45,807 nt of DNA from Weissella oryzae SG25 (GCF_000691805.2 NZ_DF820497.1:1-45807), one strand, 5' to 3'. Shown: positions 16,833 through 26,119, numbered from the stretch's first letter. Numbers and translations: made by a program. Notes: generated by a model not told the origin, from the sequence alone.

Positions 16833-19016
16833 TCAAAGCTTCTTTAGGTGTAATTGAATTGCCGCATAATTTTCAGCCGCTTTTGTCAGGCGGAGTCCAA
16901 CGTTCATTAATACTTTACCACTATAAACCACACCATTCACTTGATACTCTTGGGTTGGCTTTAAGCCTCGCAACTTCAAATATAGATAAGGAGCATTCCC
17001 CAACATATCGTTTGCGACCACCGTAACCAAGCTCTCACTTTGATCTTTGGCGACAATCTGCCAAGCAGCGAAACGCCCACTAAATGGGTCTAGCAAACGA
17101 TAGTAGTTTCCTTGATAAATTAAAGCTTGTTTGGCACGATAGCTTTTACTATAAAGTTGGGCTTCTTGCCGTTCTGCAGCTGATATCTGCGTTGTATCCA
17201 GTTCATAGCCAAATGAACCAGCCATGGCCACCAATGCCCGTGTCTTTAAGGGTGTAATCCGTCCATTATCATGATTTGGACTAGCTGAAACATGTGATCC
17301 CATGGTTGCAAGTGGATAGAAGAAACTGGTTCCATATTGAATCCGTAGTCGGTCGATAGGATCTGTGTTATCAGAGGTCCATATTTGTGGATAGTAGGCC
17401 AAAACACCTAGGTCAAATCTTGAGCCACCAGATGAACATCCCTCCCACAAAATTTCTGGGTAGCGTTTGGTCAATCGATCTAGTAAATCATATAATCCTA
17501 AGATATAGCGATGTTGTAATTCAGCTGGCCGTTGGTCAGTGTCTTGTGAATACCAGTCAGTAATTGGTCGATTCATATCCCACTTAACGTAAGTAATATT
17601 AGCTGAATCTAAAACTGTGCTAATTGCTTCAAAAAGGTAATCTCGTACCGCTACCTTCGTTAAATCCAAATTTAATTGGTTGCGTCCCATCACTGGTTGG
17701 CGGTTTGGATACTTAAAGACCCAATCGGGATGAGCTCGATATAAATCACTGTCCTCATTCGTCATCTCTGGTTCAATCCACAGTCCAAAACCCAAATCTA
17801 ATTGATTTACCTTATCCGCTAAATCATGTAAGGACATCCCCAACTTAGCCTCATTAACCACCCAATCACCCAAAGCATGTTGGTCATCTGAGCGTGCCCC
17901 AAACCAACCATCATCTAAAACAAACGTTTCCGCCCCCATCTCCTTGGCACCCTTAGCAATTTCAAGAAGTTTTGCCCCATTAAAGTCAAAGTAAGTTGCT
18001 TCCCAATTATTAATCAAAATTGGTCGAGGACTATGCACATGCTGACTTGGGTTTAAGTTATTTAACACTAAATCATGGAAATTATTTGATAACTGCCCTA
18101 GTCCCCTTGCTGAATAACTCATCACGGCCTCTGGTGCGGTGAATCGTTTGCCAGCTTCTAGGACCCAACTAAAATTATCATCACCCAGCCCTAAAGTTAC
18201 CCGTGTTTGATTAACCGTCGCCTGTTGCAGAGTCGCTGTGAAATTACCCGAATACACCAGATTAAATCCATAACTATCGCCAGTGGTTTCAGTTGCTGTT
18301 TGACTCGCAACGATGAAGCCAGGATTTTCACGGGAACTTGAATTACCATCATTTGATGCTAATTTAATCACATTATGGTGAATTGCTTGTCGTTCTAACT
18401 GGCGTTCATAAGCCCAACGGCCTGGAAAATGAATTAAATCATAGTTACCACTGATAAAGTCCAAAGCCAGCGACTGAATTCGTTCAATTTTAATCGGACT
18501 AGCCCCTTGATTTTCAACCACTACAGCCCGCGTCAAAATATCTTGTTGAGCAAAAATTCCATAATAGAGGGTTACTTGCACTGAGCTAGGTAAATCCACT
18601 AGGATAATCTTTAACGTTTCAACATCCTCATCTGCTTTGGCAAAAAAGCTAGGCAGCGCCTCCAGCTGATACTTTCCTTTTAACACCTCATAACCTTGAT
18701 AGGTTAGATTCAAAACTTTACTACCATCGGCATGTTCAACCACCAAAGCTGGGCTTCGTAAATCACCAGTTCCATAAGTTGGAAACTCTTGTGGCAGAAT
18801 GTCTAAAGAATATGGCGTCTCACTATGCTCACCATAAGGATATGGCGAAAAAGGCCGATTGGTATTCTCCAATAAGTAAGATAAATCAACCGCTTCAATT
18901 TGTTGCCCGTAATAGAGGTGCAAAAGATTACCATGCTTACCAACCTTCATTTGATAAGTTGTATTAGCCGTTTGCAAAGTAAACAGTTGGTTTTTTTCAT
19001 CTATAATAATTGCCAT
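16833..19016 (-). CDS. aga: Alpha-galactosidase, GH36
   Basis: A 727-residue cytoplasmic alpha-galactosidase that hydrolyses melibiose, raffinose-type sugars and other alpha-galactosides. The N-terminal beta-sandwich covers about 1-320, the TIM barrel about 330-640, with a C-terminal beta domain. The nucleophile is D480 in YVKWDMNRP and the acid/base is the aspartate in WTSDNTD (about 549); ETFVLDDGWFGAR, LWIEPEMTNEDSDLY and WEGCSSGGSRFDLG are family signatures. The ATG follows GGAGGAACTA. It lies after a strong terminator that separates it from the transporter gene. Confidence 0.97.
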   Translation of the reverse strand: MAIIIDEKNQLFTLQTANTTYQMKVGKHGNLLHLYYGQQIEAVDLSYLLENTNRPFSPYPYGEHSETPYSLDILPQEFPTYGTGDLRSPALVVEHADGSKVLNLTYQGYEVLKGKYQLEALPSFFAKADEDVETLKIILVDLPSSVQVTLYYGIFAQQDILTRAVVVENQGASPIKIERIQSLALDFISGNYDLIHFPGRWAYERQLERQAIHHNVIKLASNDGNSSSRENPGFIVASQTATETTGDSYGFNLVYSGNFTATLQQATVNQTRVTLGLGDDNFSWVLEAGKRFTAPEAVMSYSARGLGQLSNNFHDLVLNNLNPSQHVHSPRPILINNWEATYFDFNGAKLLEIAKGAKEMGAETFVLDDGWFGARSDDQHALGDWVVNEAKLGMSLHDLADKVNQLDLGFGLWIEPEMTNEDSDLYRAHPDWVFKYPNRQPVMGRNQLNLDLTKVAVRDYLFEAISTVLDSANITYVKWDMNRPITDWYSQDTDQRPAELQHRYILGLYDLLDRLTKRYPEILWEGCSSGGSRFDLGVLAYYPQIWTSDNTDPIDRLRIQYGTSFFYPLATMGSHVSASPNHDNGRITPLKTRALVAMAGSFGYELDTTQISAAERQEAQLYSKSYRAKQALIYQGNYYRLLDPFSGRFAAWQIVAKDQSESLVTVVANDMLGNAPYLYLKLRGLKPTQEYQVNGVVYSGKVLMNVGLRLTKAAENYAAIQLHLKKL

Positions 19017-19044
19017 TAGTTCCTCCAGCTTTTATAAGTTGTCT

Positions 19045-19086
19045 AAAAAAAATAAATGCGAGCGAGTTTATTCCTCGCTCGCATTT
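19045..19086 (-). terminator. Strong terminator between the symporter gene and aga
   Basis: AAATGCGAGCGAG (19054-19066) and CTCGCTCGCATTT (19074-19086) pair perfectly over 13 bp with a seven-base loop, and on the minus strand a T-rich run follows (ATTTTTTTT). Only 28 bp remain before aga, too little for a separate promoter after the hairpin, so the enzyme genes seem to depend on readthrough. Confidence 0.9.
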
Positions 19087-19097
19087 TTAATTTACTA

Positions 19098-20498
19098 TTA
19101 GCCTAAACGCTTTTCCAAATCAGCAACAATTTCACGGTGACGTTGTTCCGTCAACTTAACCTTAGTTAAGAAGAGCACCAACGAGATTATGATCAAAATT
19201 GCTGGAATTGCATAAACATAGATTTTAAACATACCAACGTGGTAATTGGCACCAGCGATATACTTGGCACCAGTCATACCGGCAGAAATTGCAACGAATG
19301 AGTAAATACCATTTTGGAAGGCACCAGCAACCTTATCGAGCAAAGGCCGCATAGCTAAGGTAACAGACTCAGAACGTACGCCATTCTTCCACTGACCATA
19401 TTCAACTGAATCAGTAATGGTCATCAAAACTGACAAGAAGACCAATTGATATGGGCAAGTCATAAAGATGACCCCTAAGATAACTGTAATTTCACTATTT
19501 CCAAAGAAGAATAGTAATAGTCCAATCAACATTGAAATGATAGCCCCAGTAAATACACGCCGACGACCAAAGCTTTGTGACAACTTAGGGAACAATGGAA
19601 CTAGCAAAATTGAACCAATAAAGCCAATCCAACCAACTGCCGAGAACAACAGTTGATTACCCAAAACGAAGGTAAAGAGCAACGGTAGCGTTCCATTGAC
19701 CGCCCCGTAAGCCAGGGCAAACAAGATATAAGCTAATGATAGCCACATCAATTGGTCATTAGTAACCAAAGCCTTAAAGACATCGACAAACTTTGTCTTT
19801 TCTGCCTTTTGGCGAAGTGAAGAATCTTGCTCCTTAGTACCAAAGGCGGCAATCAAGGCGGTTCCACCTTGAACAATCGCCACAATCACACCGAAGATAA
19901 ACCAACCAGATGATCCTTCTGAATATGAACCGGTCATCATTGCTGTAAAGAAATAAACGATTGGGAAAACCAAGATTGAAGTTCCTTGGGCACCAATTGC
20001 TGAACCAAAACGAGCAAAAGTTCCCAACGTTTCACGTTCTTCATTTTTAGCCGACAAAGCGGGAATCATTGACCAAAGGGCAATGTCCTTAAACGAATAA
20101 AAAGCATCCAAAATAATAAATGAAATAATAAAGACAATTGTAAATAACGTTGTATTTGAACTAGTTGTCAGACCACCAAAGCCTGAGAACATTACCATGA
20201 CCATAATTGATGACATAATACCACCAACGATCAACCAAGGTTTAAACTTACCATTCTTGGTTTGCGTATTATCAATAATACTTCCAATAATTGGATCAAA
20301 AACAATTTCAACCAAACGAATAACCAGCACTAATGATGTAACTAAGGCAATCATTTCATCCTTATGTGCACTACCCTGGAACATATTTGCCGCCAAGTAA
20401 ACCGCAAAATATGAATTAATCGCTGCATAGTAAACATCATGTCCAAGCGCACCCAACATATAAGAGATCCGCTGTCCCATTAAATGATTCTCTCGCAC
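19098..20498 (-). CDS. GPH-family galactoside:cation symporter
   Basis: A 466-residue membrane protein with about 12 transmembrane helices of the glycoside-pentoside-hexuronide:cation family (MelB/RafP/LacS type): YMLGALGHDVYYAAINSYFAVYL at the start, RLVEIVFDPIIGSIIDNTQTKNGKFKPWL (the cation/substrate signature) and GVRSESVTLAMRPLLDKVAGAF. There is no IIA-like C-terminal domain, so it lacks the PTS regulation of streptococcal LacS. The GTG start follows AGGAGG by eight bases. As first gene of the cluster with aga, galT and lacZ it probably imports melibiose, raffinose or lactose. Promoter overlapped by a cre box. Confidence 0.92.
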   Translation of the reverse strand: MRENHLMGQRISYMLGALGHDVYYAAINSYFAVYLAANMFQGSAHKDEMIALVTSLVLVIRLVEIVFDPIIGSIIDNTQTKNGKFKPWLIVGGIMSSIMVMVMFSGFGGLTTSSNTTLFTIVFIISFIILDAFYSFKDIALWSMIPALSAKNEERETLGTFARFGSAIGAQGTSILVFPIVYFFTAMMTGSYSEGSSGWFIFGVIVAIVQGGTALIAAFGTKEQDSSLRQKAEKTKFVDVFKALVTNDQLMWLSLAYILFALAYGAVNGTLPLLFTFVLGNQLLFSAVGWIGFIGSILLVPLFPKLSQSFGRRRVFTGAIISMLIGLLLFFFGNSEITVILGVIFMTCPYQLVFLSVLMTITDSVEYGQWKNGVRSESVTLAMRPLLDKVAGAFQNGIYSFVAISAGMTGAKYIAGANYHVGMFKIYVYAIPAILIIISLVLFLTKVKLTEQRHREIVADLEKRLG

Positions 20499-20553
20499 GA
20501 GATTATCCTCCTAAAATTGAGCGTATTTGCAAAGCCTAATTCGCCCGGAATTT

Positions 20554-20582
20554 ATATTAAATCTAAATGTAAGCGCTGTCAA
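20554..20582 (-). promoter_or_regulatory. Promoter of the galactoside operon
   Basis: On the minus strand TTGACA (20577-20582) and TAATAT (20554-20559) are separated by exactly 17 bp. The spacer and the end of the -35 contain the cre box at 20568-20581. Confidence 0.85.
20568..20581. promoter_or_regulatory. cre box (CcpA site)
   Basis: TGTAAGCGCTGTCA fits the cre consensus TGNAANCGNNNNCA at all fixed positions and lies over the promoter. Binding of CcpA with HPr-Ser-P would block transcription when preferred sugars are present. Confidence 0.85.
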
Positions 20583-20734
20583 CAACTTCGTTTTTATTTA
20601 TGTTTTTAATATATTATAAATACTTAAATACATTTAATTACTCGAACAAAGTGTTCACATCTTAACAAAAGACCATGATTTAATTTATCAACAAGTTGGC
20701 CTCTATTTATCACTTAGACTTTTATCGTTAATTC

Positions 20735-20766
20735 AAAAAAAGCAGCCTGCACATGCAAGCTGCTTT
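20735..20766 (-). terminator. Terminator after the small membrane protein gene
   Basis: AAGCAGC...TGCA and TGCA...GCTGCTT around 20740-20766 form a stem; on the minus strand TTTTTTT follows. Confidence 0.8.
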
Positions 20767-20831
20767 AATTAATTTTGGTTTTAAATCCATTCTAAAATAC
20801 CCGGCAGTTTAATCCACCTATTAGTTTGTCT

Positions 20832-21056
20832 TTAGTGACTAGCAAAAGCTTGTAATAGAATTAAAATTGCCCAGAGAGCCAGTGAAAATAGAGCAGAACG
20901 GCTACGTTCCAATAAATAAGTTGATATTGCTGCGCCAAATACTAGCACTAAGCCTGCAAAATTTATCCACTGACTATTATTCACCCAAGATAAAAGAATT
21001 AAAATAATCCCCAATATGGATGTAAGGTTTGTTAATTGTTTTTGCCTACGTTTCAT
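20832..21056 (-). CDS. Small membrane protein, unknown
   Basis: The 74 residues begin with a basic stretch (MKRRQKQL) and contain three hydrophobic segments (about 11-24, 29-46 and 53-70). The topology suggests a small integral membrane protein; no family was recognised. Single gene with its own terminator. Confidence 0.6.
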   Translation of the reverse strand: MKRRQKQLTNLTSILGIILILLSWVNNSQWINFAGLVLVFGAAISTYLLERSRSALFSLALWAILILLQAFASH

Positions 21057-21209
21057 TTCTCACTCACTTCATCAATCTAAATTATGACCATGATACCACA
21101 AAGTAACCGAGGCGCGTTGGCCCATTTCAACTTCCCGATTCAGCCAAGCAATTGATTAAGTAAAACATTATCAGTCCGAACGGAAAGTTTGTCTAATAAA
21201 TTTTTAAGC

Positions 21210-21773
21210 CTAAACTAATTCACGATACCGAAAACAGGTTTGTACATGGTCATTAATGATGCCAATTGCTTGTAAATAAGCATATATCGTTGTCGAGCCA
21301 ATAAATTTCATACCACGTTTTTTCATATCCTTACTAATTTCGTCTGATAAAGCGTTACTAGCTGGCACGTCAGAAATATTAGCAATATGATGTTGCACAA
21401 CCTGTCCAGCTGTAAAGGACCAGATATATTGATCAAAGGAACCAAATTCTGCTTGAATCTGCTGAACCTTTTGTGCGTTTACAATGGCAGCTCGAATTTT
21501 AAGACGGTTACGAATAATGCCACTATCTGCTAGCAAAGCTTGATACTTTTCTTCATCAAATGCAGCGACACGCTCAATAATTAAACCTTCATAGGCACGA
21601 TAAAAATTATCACTTTTATTAAGAATGGTTGCCCAAGATAAACCAGCTTGATTCATATCTAAAATTAGTTTAGCGAATAATGCCTGGTCATCATGCAATG
21701 GTACACCCCATGATTCATCATGGTACCGCATCATTGCTGGGCTACTTTCTCCCCACTCACAACGTTCTACCAT
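21210..21773 (-). CDS. tag: DNA-3-methyladenine glycosylase I
   Basis: This base-excision repair enzyme removes 3-methyladenine from alkylated DNA. The 187 residues match Tag over the full length: RCEWGESSPAMMRYHDESWGVP with the zinc-site cysteine, LFAKLILDMNQAGLSWATIL, and the C-terminal MKKRGMKFIGSTTIYAYLQAIGIINDH. Single gene. Confidence 0.95.
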   Translation of the reverse strand: MVERCEWGESSPAMMRYHDESWGVPLHDDQALFAKLILDMNQAGLSWATILNKSDNFYRAYEGLIIERVAAFDEEKYQALLADSGIIRNRLKIRAAIVNAQKVQQIQAEFGSFDQYIWSFTAGQVVQHHIANISDVPASNALSDEISKDMKKRGMKFIGSTTIYAYLQAIGIINDHVQTCFRYRELV

Positions 21774-22018
21774 CTTAAAAGCTCCTTTATCACTATAGTT
21801 TTCAGTATTCTACCACTTTATCTGCTTACTTAGTACGGTCACTTTTACAAAAAATCAATTAAAATATAACAATCTTTTAAGCTTTGTCATCTAAAGTACC
21901 TAAGTTCCCAAATACGATTAAGATTAGTTTATAATAAAGATGTATTAATTTTTCAAGGTAGTTGCTAGCTATTAACAGGTAAAATTGTAAAAGTAATTAT
22001 ATTAGGTTATGTAATTTT

Positions 22019-22222
22019 ATGAAAATTTTTAAATACATTGCGCGCATCGCACTACTGATTGCATTATTCGCTGGTCTTTTTGAGGCAAACAATTTATACA
22101 TGCGAGCCCAAAATGATGAACTATTACTAGGCCTCTTGGTTGGTGGCCTGTCTGTCGGCTTGATTTCCTATAGTTGCTACTTTTTGTACAAAAAACATCT
22201 AAACAATCGTAAAAATAACTAA
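22019..22222 (+). CDS. Small two-span membrane protein, unknown
   Basis: The 67 residues contain two hydrophobic stretches (about 7-22 and 38-58), with a basic C-terminus (KKHLNNRKNN). The ribosome binding site is weak (AGG at a distance), so the start is tentative. It precedes the DUF4870-like gene by 33 bp in the same direction; the two are probably cotranscribed. No family recognised. Confidence 0.55.
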   Translation: MKIFKYIARIALLIALFAGLFEANNLYMRAQNDELLLGLLVGGLSVGLISYSCYFLYKKHLNNRKNN

Positions 22223-22255
22223 GCACGCTAAATGTGCTATGGAGGGCTAATCTTT

Positions 22256-22579
22256 ATGAAAGCTAATCGACTTGTAAGTGCAATTGCCTATCTATCGGTC
22301 CTTATCGCACCGGTTTTGGTCGCCTTAATCATCTGGGTCATTGCTGATAAACCAGACGTTCGTGCCAATGCTAAAAAAGCATTTTGGATTCAAATCCCCC
22401 CCTTTCTTTTCATCATTTTGATTTTAATCCTAATTGGGGTAATTGGTTTAGCTACTAACAGTGCCCAAATCACCGGATTAACAACCTTAATCTTTTTTGC
22501 AATTTTTGCTTTAATTTCCGTAATCTTGTACATCTATAGTATTGTTTTAGGTATCAAACAACTATTAAACGCCGAATAA
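22256..22579 (+). CDS. DUF4870-like membrane protein
   Basis: The ATG at 22256 follows GGAGGG with nine bases between; an earlier in-frame ATG at 22232 overlaps that site and is unlikely. The 107 residues have about three transmembrane segments. SAIAYLSVLIAPVLVALIIW, the charged step KPDVRANAKKAFWIQI and the C-terminal hydrophobic segments match the DUF4870 layout. Function unknown. Ends at a bidirectional terminator. Confidence 0.7.
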   Translation: MKANRLVSAIAYLSVLIAPVLVALIIWVIADKPDVRANAKKAFWIQIPPFLFIILILILIGVIGLATNSAQITGLTTLIFFAIFALISVILYIYSIVLGIKQLLNAE

Positions 22580-22584
22580 CTTAT

Positions 22585-22626
22585 AAAAAACACCCACTGG
22601 CTAAGTTAGCTAGTGGGTGTTTTTTG
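22585..22626 (+). terminator. Bidirectional terminator
   Basis: ACACCCACT-G-GCTA (to 22603) and TAGC-T-AGTGGGTGT (to 22620), followed by TTTTTT. Confidence 0.85.
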
Positions 22627-22716
22627 TATCTTATCCTTAAAAGCCCTCTATCCAAGAACTTTGATTTAACCTGTTGAACCAAGGTAATTCTCGGTGTACA
22701 AACTATTTCAAAAAAT

Positions 22717-22751
22717 ATTAAAAAACCATTAAGCAAATTGTTTAATGGTTT
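22717..22751 (-). terminator. Terminator of the VOC gene
   Basis: AAACCATTAA (22723-22732) and TTAATGGTTT (22742-22751); TTTTTAATATT follows on the minus strand. Confidence 0.75.
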
Positions 22752-22769
22752 AATTAACGAAATTATTTT

Positions 22770-23231
22770 TTAAGCTTGTTGACCAGGCATGTTTGAGTAT
22801 GGTTGAGCATGTAGCATCCAACTAACACCGTACTTATCAGTAAAGTGGCCCATTTTGCCACCCCAGAATTGGTCAGCCCATTCCATATCAATATTCACCA
22901 AACCGGCTGCGGTGATTGTTTGCCAGAAAGCATCCGCTTTTGCCAATTCAGCAGCATCTTCAGAATTTAAATCTAACAAAATTGATAGTGCATCATAATT
23001 AAGGGCTTCAACACCCTTAAAATTATCAGCAGCCATAATGGTCGTACCTAACACATCAAATTGACCATGCATCGTCATCTCAGCGGCCTGTGCTGGATCA
23101 ACTCCAAACTGCTCTGCTTGAGCTTCACCAACTGGCATCCGTACAATGTTTGTGGCACCTAAAGCCTGCTCATAATAAGCCAAAGCTTCCTTGGTATTAG
23201 CCATCATCAAATATGGGTGTACTACTGTCAT
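22770..23231 (-). CDS. VOC-family (PhnB-like) protein
   Basis: The ATG at 23231 has AGAGGAAG upstream and starts the conserved region directly (MTVVHPYLMMANTKEALAYYEQALGA); the longer open frame upstream is not supported. The 153 residues form one vicinal-oxygen-chelate fold of the PhnB/3-demethylubiquinone-like type, ending WGGKMGHFTDKYGVSWMLHA. These proteins include unidentified enzymes and antibiotic-binding homologues; the substrate is unknown. Single gene. Confidence 0.85.
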   Translation of the reverse strand: MTVVHPYLMMANTKEALAYYEQALGATNIVRMPVGEAQAEQFGVDPAQAAEMTMHGQFDVLGTTIMAADNFKGVEALNYDALSILLDLNSEDAAELAKADAFWQTITAAGLVNIDMEWADQFWGGKMGHFTDKYGVSWMLHAQPYSNMPGQQA

Positions 23232-23328
23232 CTTCTGCTTCCTCTTTCTTAAAACAAGTAATATGCTCGTTGAGCGTCCTAATTTTACCGCAGAAAATGA
23301 CCTGTGCCTAGCTAAATTCAATACAAAA

Positions 23329-24105
23329 TCATATTTGCCAATCATCTAATGAATCAAGCATATAGGTTGCCTGCTCAGCAACGGGTAAACTGGCCATTTC
23401 ACTAGGTTTAGTTACGCCAGTATATACCAATAAGGTATCCATACCAGCGTTCAACCCAGCTTTAATATCAGTATTATAGTTATCGCCAACCATAATTACT
23501 TCATCGGCGGTCTTACCTACCCGTGCTAAAGCAAGATTAATAATCGTTGTTGATGGCTTACCAATAATCACTGGCTGCTTTTGCACTGCTGTTGCAATAA
23601 AACTGACAAAAGCGCCCGCACCGGGTGTCATCCCCAATTCATTTGGCAAATTAGTATCAACATTGGTTGCAATAAAAACCGCCCCAGCTTGAATTGCAAA
23701 GGTTGCTTGCATCAATTTTTCATAATCAACTTGCCGATCTAATGCGACTACCACGGCGTCAGCTGGTGCTTTTTCAACCAAGGTAAAACCAGCGGTTGTC
23801 AGAGCTGATTTTAACCCGCTTTCGCCAATTACCAAAACGGTTGTGATATTTGCTTGGTCTTTTAGATAATCGGCCGTCGCCATTGCTGATGTATACACCT
23901 GTTCTGGTTCAGTTGGAATCGCATGATTTTCGGTCAAATTTTTTGCAACTTCACTAGCGGTCTTAGTCGAATTATTGGTTACAAAGCGGTAATCAATGCC
24001 GGCATTCTTTAAGCGTTCAATAAAACGTTTACCACTCGGATATTGTTGTCGCCCTTTATAAATCGTCCCATCAAGGTCAATAAAATACCCTTTATACTTA
24101 CTCAT
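23329..24105 (-). CDS. HAD-IIA family phosphatase, YutF-like
   Basis: The start ATG at 24105 overlaps the yutD stop by eight bases, so translation is coupled. The 258 residues show motif I FIDLDGTIYKG, motif II FVTNNSTKT, K in IIGKPSTTI and motif III MVGDNYNTDIKAGLNAGMDTLLVYTGVT. This is the NagD/YutF (TIGR01457) group: small-molecule phosphatases, with p-nitrophenyl phosphate, nucleotides or glycerol phosphate reported as substrates in relatives. It sits with yutD and yunD, a common arrangement in Firmicutes. Confidence 0.9.
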   Translation of the reverse strand: MSKYKGYFIDLDGTIYKGRQQYPSGKRFIERLKNAGIDYRFVTNNSTKTASEVAKNLTENHAIPTEPEQVYTSAMATADYLKDQANITTVLVIGESGLKSALTTAGFTLVEKAPADAVVVALDRQVDYEKLMQATFAIQAGAVFIATNVDTNLPNELGMTPGAGAFVSFIATAVQKQPVIIGKPSTTIINLALARVGKTADEVIMVGDNYNTDIKAGLNAGMDTLLVYTGVTKPSEMASLPVAEQATYMLDSLDDWQI

Positions 24106-24715
24106 GTTGCTTGATTTCTCCTGTTTTACGCTCACGTACCTGGAAACGACGGTGTCCATTACTTCCTTTGGTTTCCACCCGTTGCTTATGGTTCTTGTCA
24201 TGCTTTGGTTTCGGATTTACAGGATGCTTCTTTTCCGCAACCGCTGCTGTTTTCGCTTGTAAGTTAGCGTTTTTCGATTTTTTTTGTCGATTATGCGTTT
24301 TTTTACTATGCTCACGATGATGGCTGACTTCCTCAAGCTCTTCAACCAAATGTGGCTCTAGGTTTTGTAAAACGAAGTAAGGTGCACCAAAATTAATTTC
24401 TTCAAACAAGTAATCCTGTAAGGTATTAATTTGCTGACTTCTGGGAACACCCTCAGTACCTGCGGCATAAAACCCGCGCAGACGTAATTGATTTGCAGCA
24501 ATGTCCCCAACCAAGTAATCATACTTTTCAAGGAATGTGCTAAAACGGGTCGCCATCTTTTGACTGTCATAGGCGTCCCGGTAATTTTTTACCAGACGGT
24601 AAGCCCGGTCATTGATTTGAATCTCATCACCTTGCGCACTTTGCACAATTACATTGGCCGCTGCTCGTTCTAAAACTTGTGCCTCGGTCAATTCTTTCAT
24701 TCGCTCACGATCCAT
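24098..24715 (-). CDS. yutD: YutD-family protein with a basic tail
   Basis: The first about 125 residues match the YutD (DUF1027) family: INDRAYRLVKNYRDAYDSQKMATRFSTFLEKYDYLVGDIAANQLRLRGFY in segments, then PYFVLQNLEPHLVEELEE. The role of YutD is unknown. The last about 75 residues are a low-complexity, lysine- and histidine-rich tail (HREHSKKTHNRQKKSKNAN, KHPVNPKPKHDKNHKQR) that may bind nucleic acid. AAAGGAG lies 11 bases before the ATG. Between yunD and the HAD gene in one operon. Confidence 0.85.
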   Translation of the reverse strand: MDRERMKELTEAQVLERAAANVIVQSAQGDEIQINDRAYRLVKNYRDAYDSQKMATRFSTFLEKYDYLVGDIAANQLRLRGFYAAGTEGVPRSQQINTLQDYLFEEINFGAPYFVLQNLEPHLVEELEEVSHHREHSKKTHNRQKKSKNANLQAKTAAVAEKKHPVNPKPKHDKNHKQRVETKGSNGHRRFQVRERKTGEIKQHE

Positions 24716-24739
24716 TCAAACATGAACTCCTTTCATAAA

Positions 24740-26119
24740 CTACAACTGGGGGAATTTTTGCGCTAAGTAGTCACCAAAGTCCTCACGGAAGACGGTGTCA
24801 TAAAGCAACTCATTTTCACCCGCAATTTCTAAAGTGGGGAAATACGGAATAAACAAATAGTGATCCAACGACCCCACTTGATACTTAGCCTGTAAGTCTA
24901 AAGCTTCACCGTTTACTAACAACTCACCAGTTTTACTTTGTGTTAGGCCATCCCAGATAATCTCGCCCCAAGTATCACCACGAAAGCCCATTCCCCGGAT
25001 TTTAGCTGCCCGCATAAACATTCGGTTCTTATTAACTTCGCGGTAAAGACGTAACAAATTTTCACCAGTTAAGGTGACCCGATTAGCATGTACTGCATGT
25101 GGTAATAACTGGTGTAAGTCAAAAGCATTCACTGGACCAGCCGGTAAATCATTTAAAAATAAACCGGTTGATAACATTGCAACCTTTGTATTTGTCTTTA
25201 ACTCAAGCGCTTTAAGCCCTAAGTCGACTAACCGGTTAGCTGCATTTGAATCCTTAGCATAAGTAGTCGGTAATAACGCAATTTTTTGTTTTTGTAGTAA
25301 CTTCTTACCGGTTTCATAAGCCTTTGCAATTTCAACATCATCAGTTGGTAAAGCAGGTAAGTCAGCCGTACTTTGCACACTAGCCTGCTTAGCAATAATT
25401 TTGCCTGCTTCAAGCGTCAATGAAATTTTGCCAACATGTTGTCCATATTTACCAGCTGCAGCTAAGAGCGAGTGATTACGTTCCTCACCTTCCGGCAGTA
25501 AGTGATGCGTATGAGCACCGATAATTAGATCAAGTTGACTAAAATTATCCGCTAAAAACCGATCAGTTGGTAACCCTAAGTGTGATAGTAAAATAATACA
25601 GTCAACTTTGGGCGTTAATTCAGCTAACAAGGGCTTTAAAGCTTCACTTGCCGCTTGGGGATCCCAGCCAAGAAGCGGAAAAGTCAAGATAAATGGTGCC
25701 GTAAAGGCAATTATACCTAGTTTGGTCTTTGCTTTAGTTTCGATAATCTGATATTGGCTGGCCCATTTTGGTGTCGTCGCAGTTTGCCGATCTTTAACGT
25801 TTGCCAATAAAACTTTAAAATTAGCGCGCTCATACATCTCATCCATGACAGCATGCGGAAAGCCCAGCATCTCATTATTTCCCACCGTCACCGCATCATA
25901 ACCAACCTCATTTAGTAAATCAACATTAGCTTGACCCATTGTAGCTTCAGTTAATGGGTGAACCCGGTCCATGAAATCACCAATGTCAAAAGTTAAAACT
26001 GTATGATTTTCACGTACTAATTGTCGCTTCTGATTTTCTAGATACCGACGAATCTTAGGCCAATTTTCAAAATGCGAATGAAAATCATTAGTATGTAAAA
26101 TTGTTATCTCTTCTGTCAT
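24740..26119 (-). CDS. yunD: 5'-nucleotidase / metallophosphatase, YunD-like
   Basis: A 459-residue protein with an N-terminal calcineurin-like metallophosphatase domain (about 1-215: ILHTNDFHSHFENW, TFDIGDFMDR, AVTVGNNEMLG, ILLSHLGL, LIIGAHTHHLLPEG) and a C-terminal 5'-nucleotidase domain (about 270-430). GNNE in place of the usual GNHE is typical of YunD. No signal peptide is visible, so it is probably cytoplasmic, unlike UshA. It leads the yunD-yutD-HAD group. Confidence 0.88.
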   Translation of the reverse strand: MTEEITILHTNDFHSHFENWPKIRRYLENQKRQLVRENHTVLTFDIGDFMDRVHPLTEATMGQANVDLLNEVGYDAVTVGNNEMLGFPHAVMDEMYERANFKVLLANVKDRQTATTPKWASQYQIIETKAKTKLGIIAFTAPFILTFPLLGWDPQAASEALKPLLAELTPKVDCIILLSHLGLPTDRFLADNFSQLDLIIGAHTHHLLPEGEERNHSLLAAAGKYGQHVGKISLTLEAGKIIAKQASVQSTADLPALPTDDVEIAKAYETGKKLLQKQKIALLPTTYAKDSNAANRLVDLGLKALELKTNTKVAMLSTGLFLNDLPAGPVNAFDLHQLLPHAVHANRVTLTGENLLRLYREVNKNRMFMRAAKIRGMGFRGDTWGEIIWDGLTQSKTGELLVNGEALDLQAKYQVGSLDHYLFIPYFPTLEIAGENELLYDTVFREDFGDYLAQKFPQL

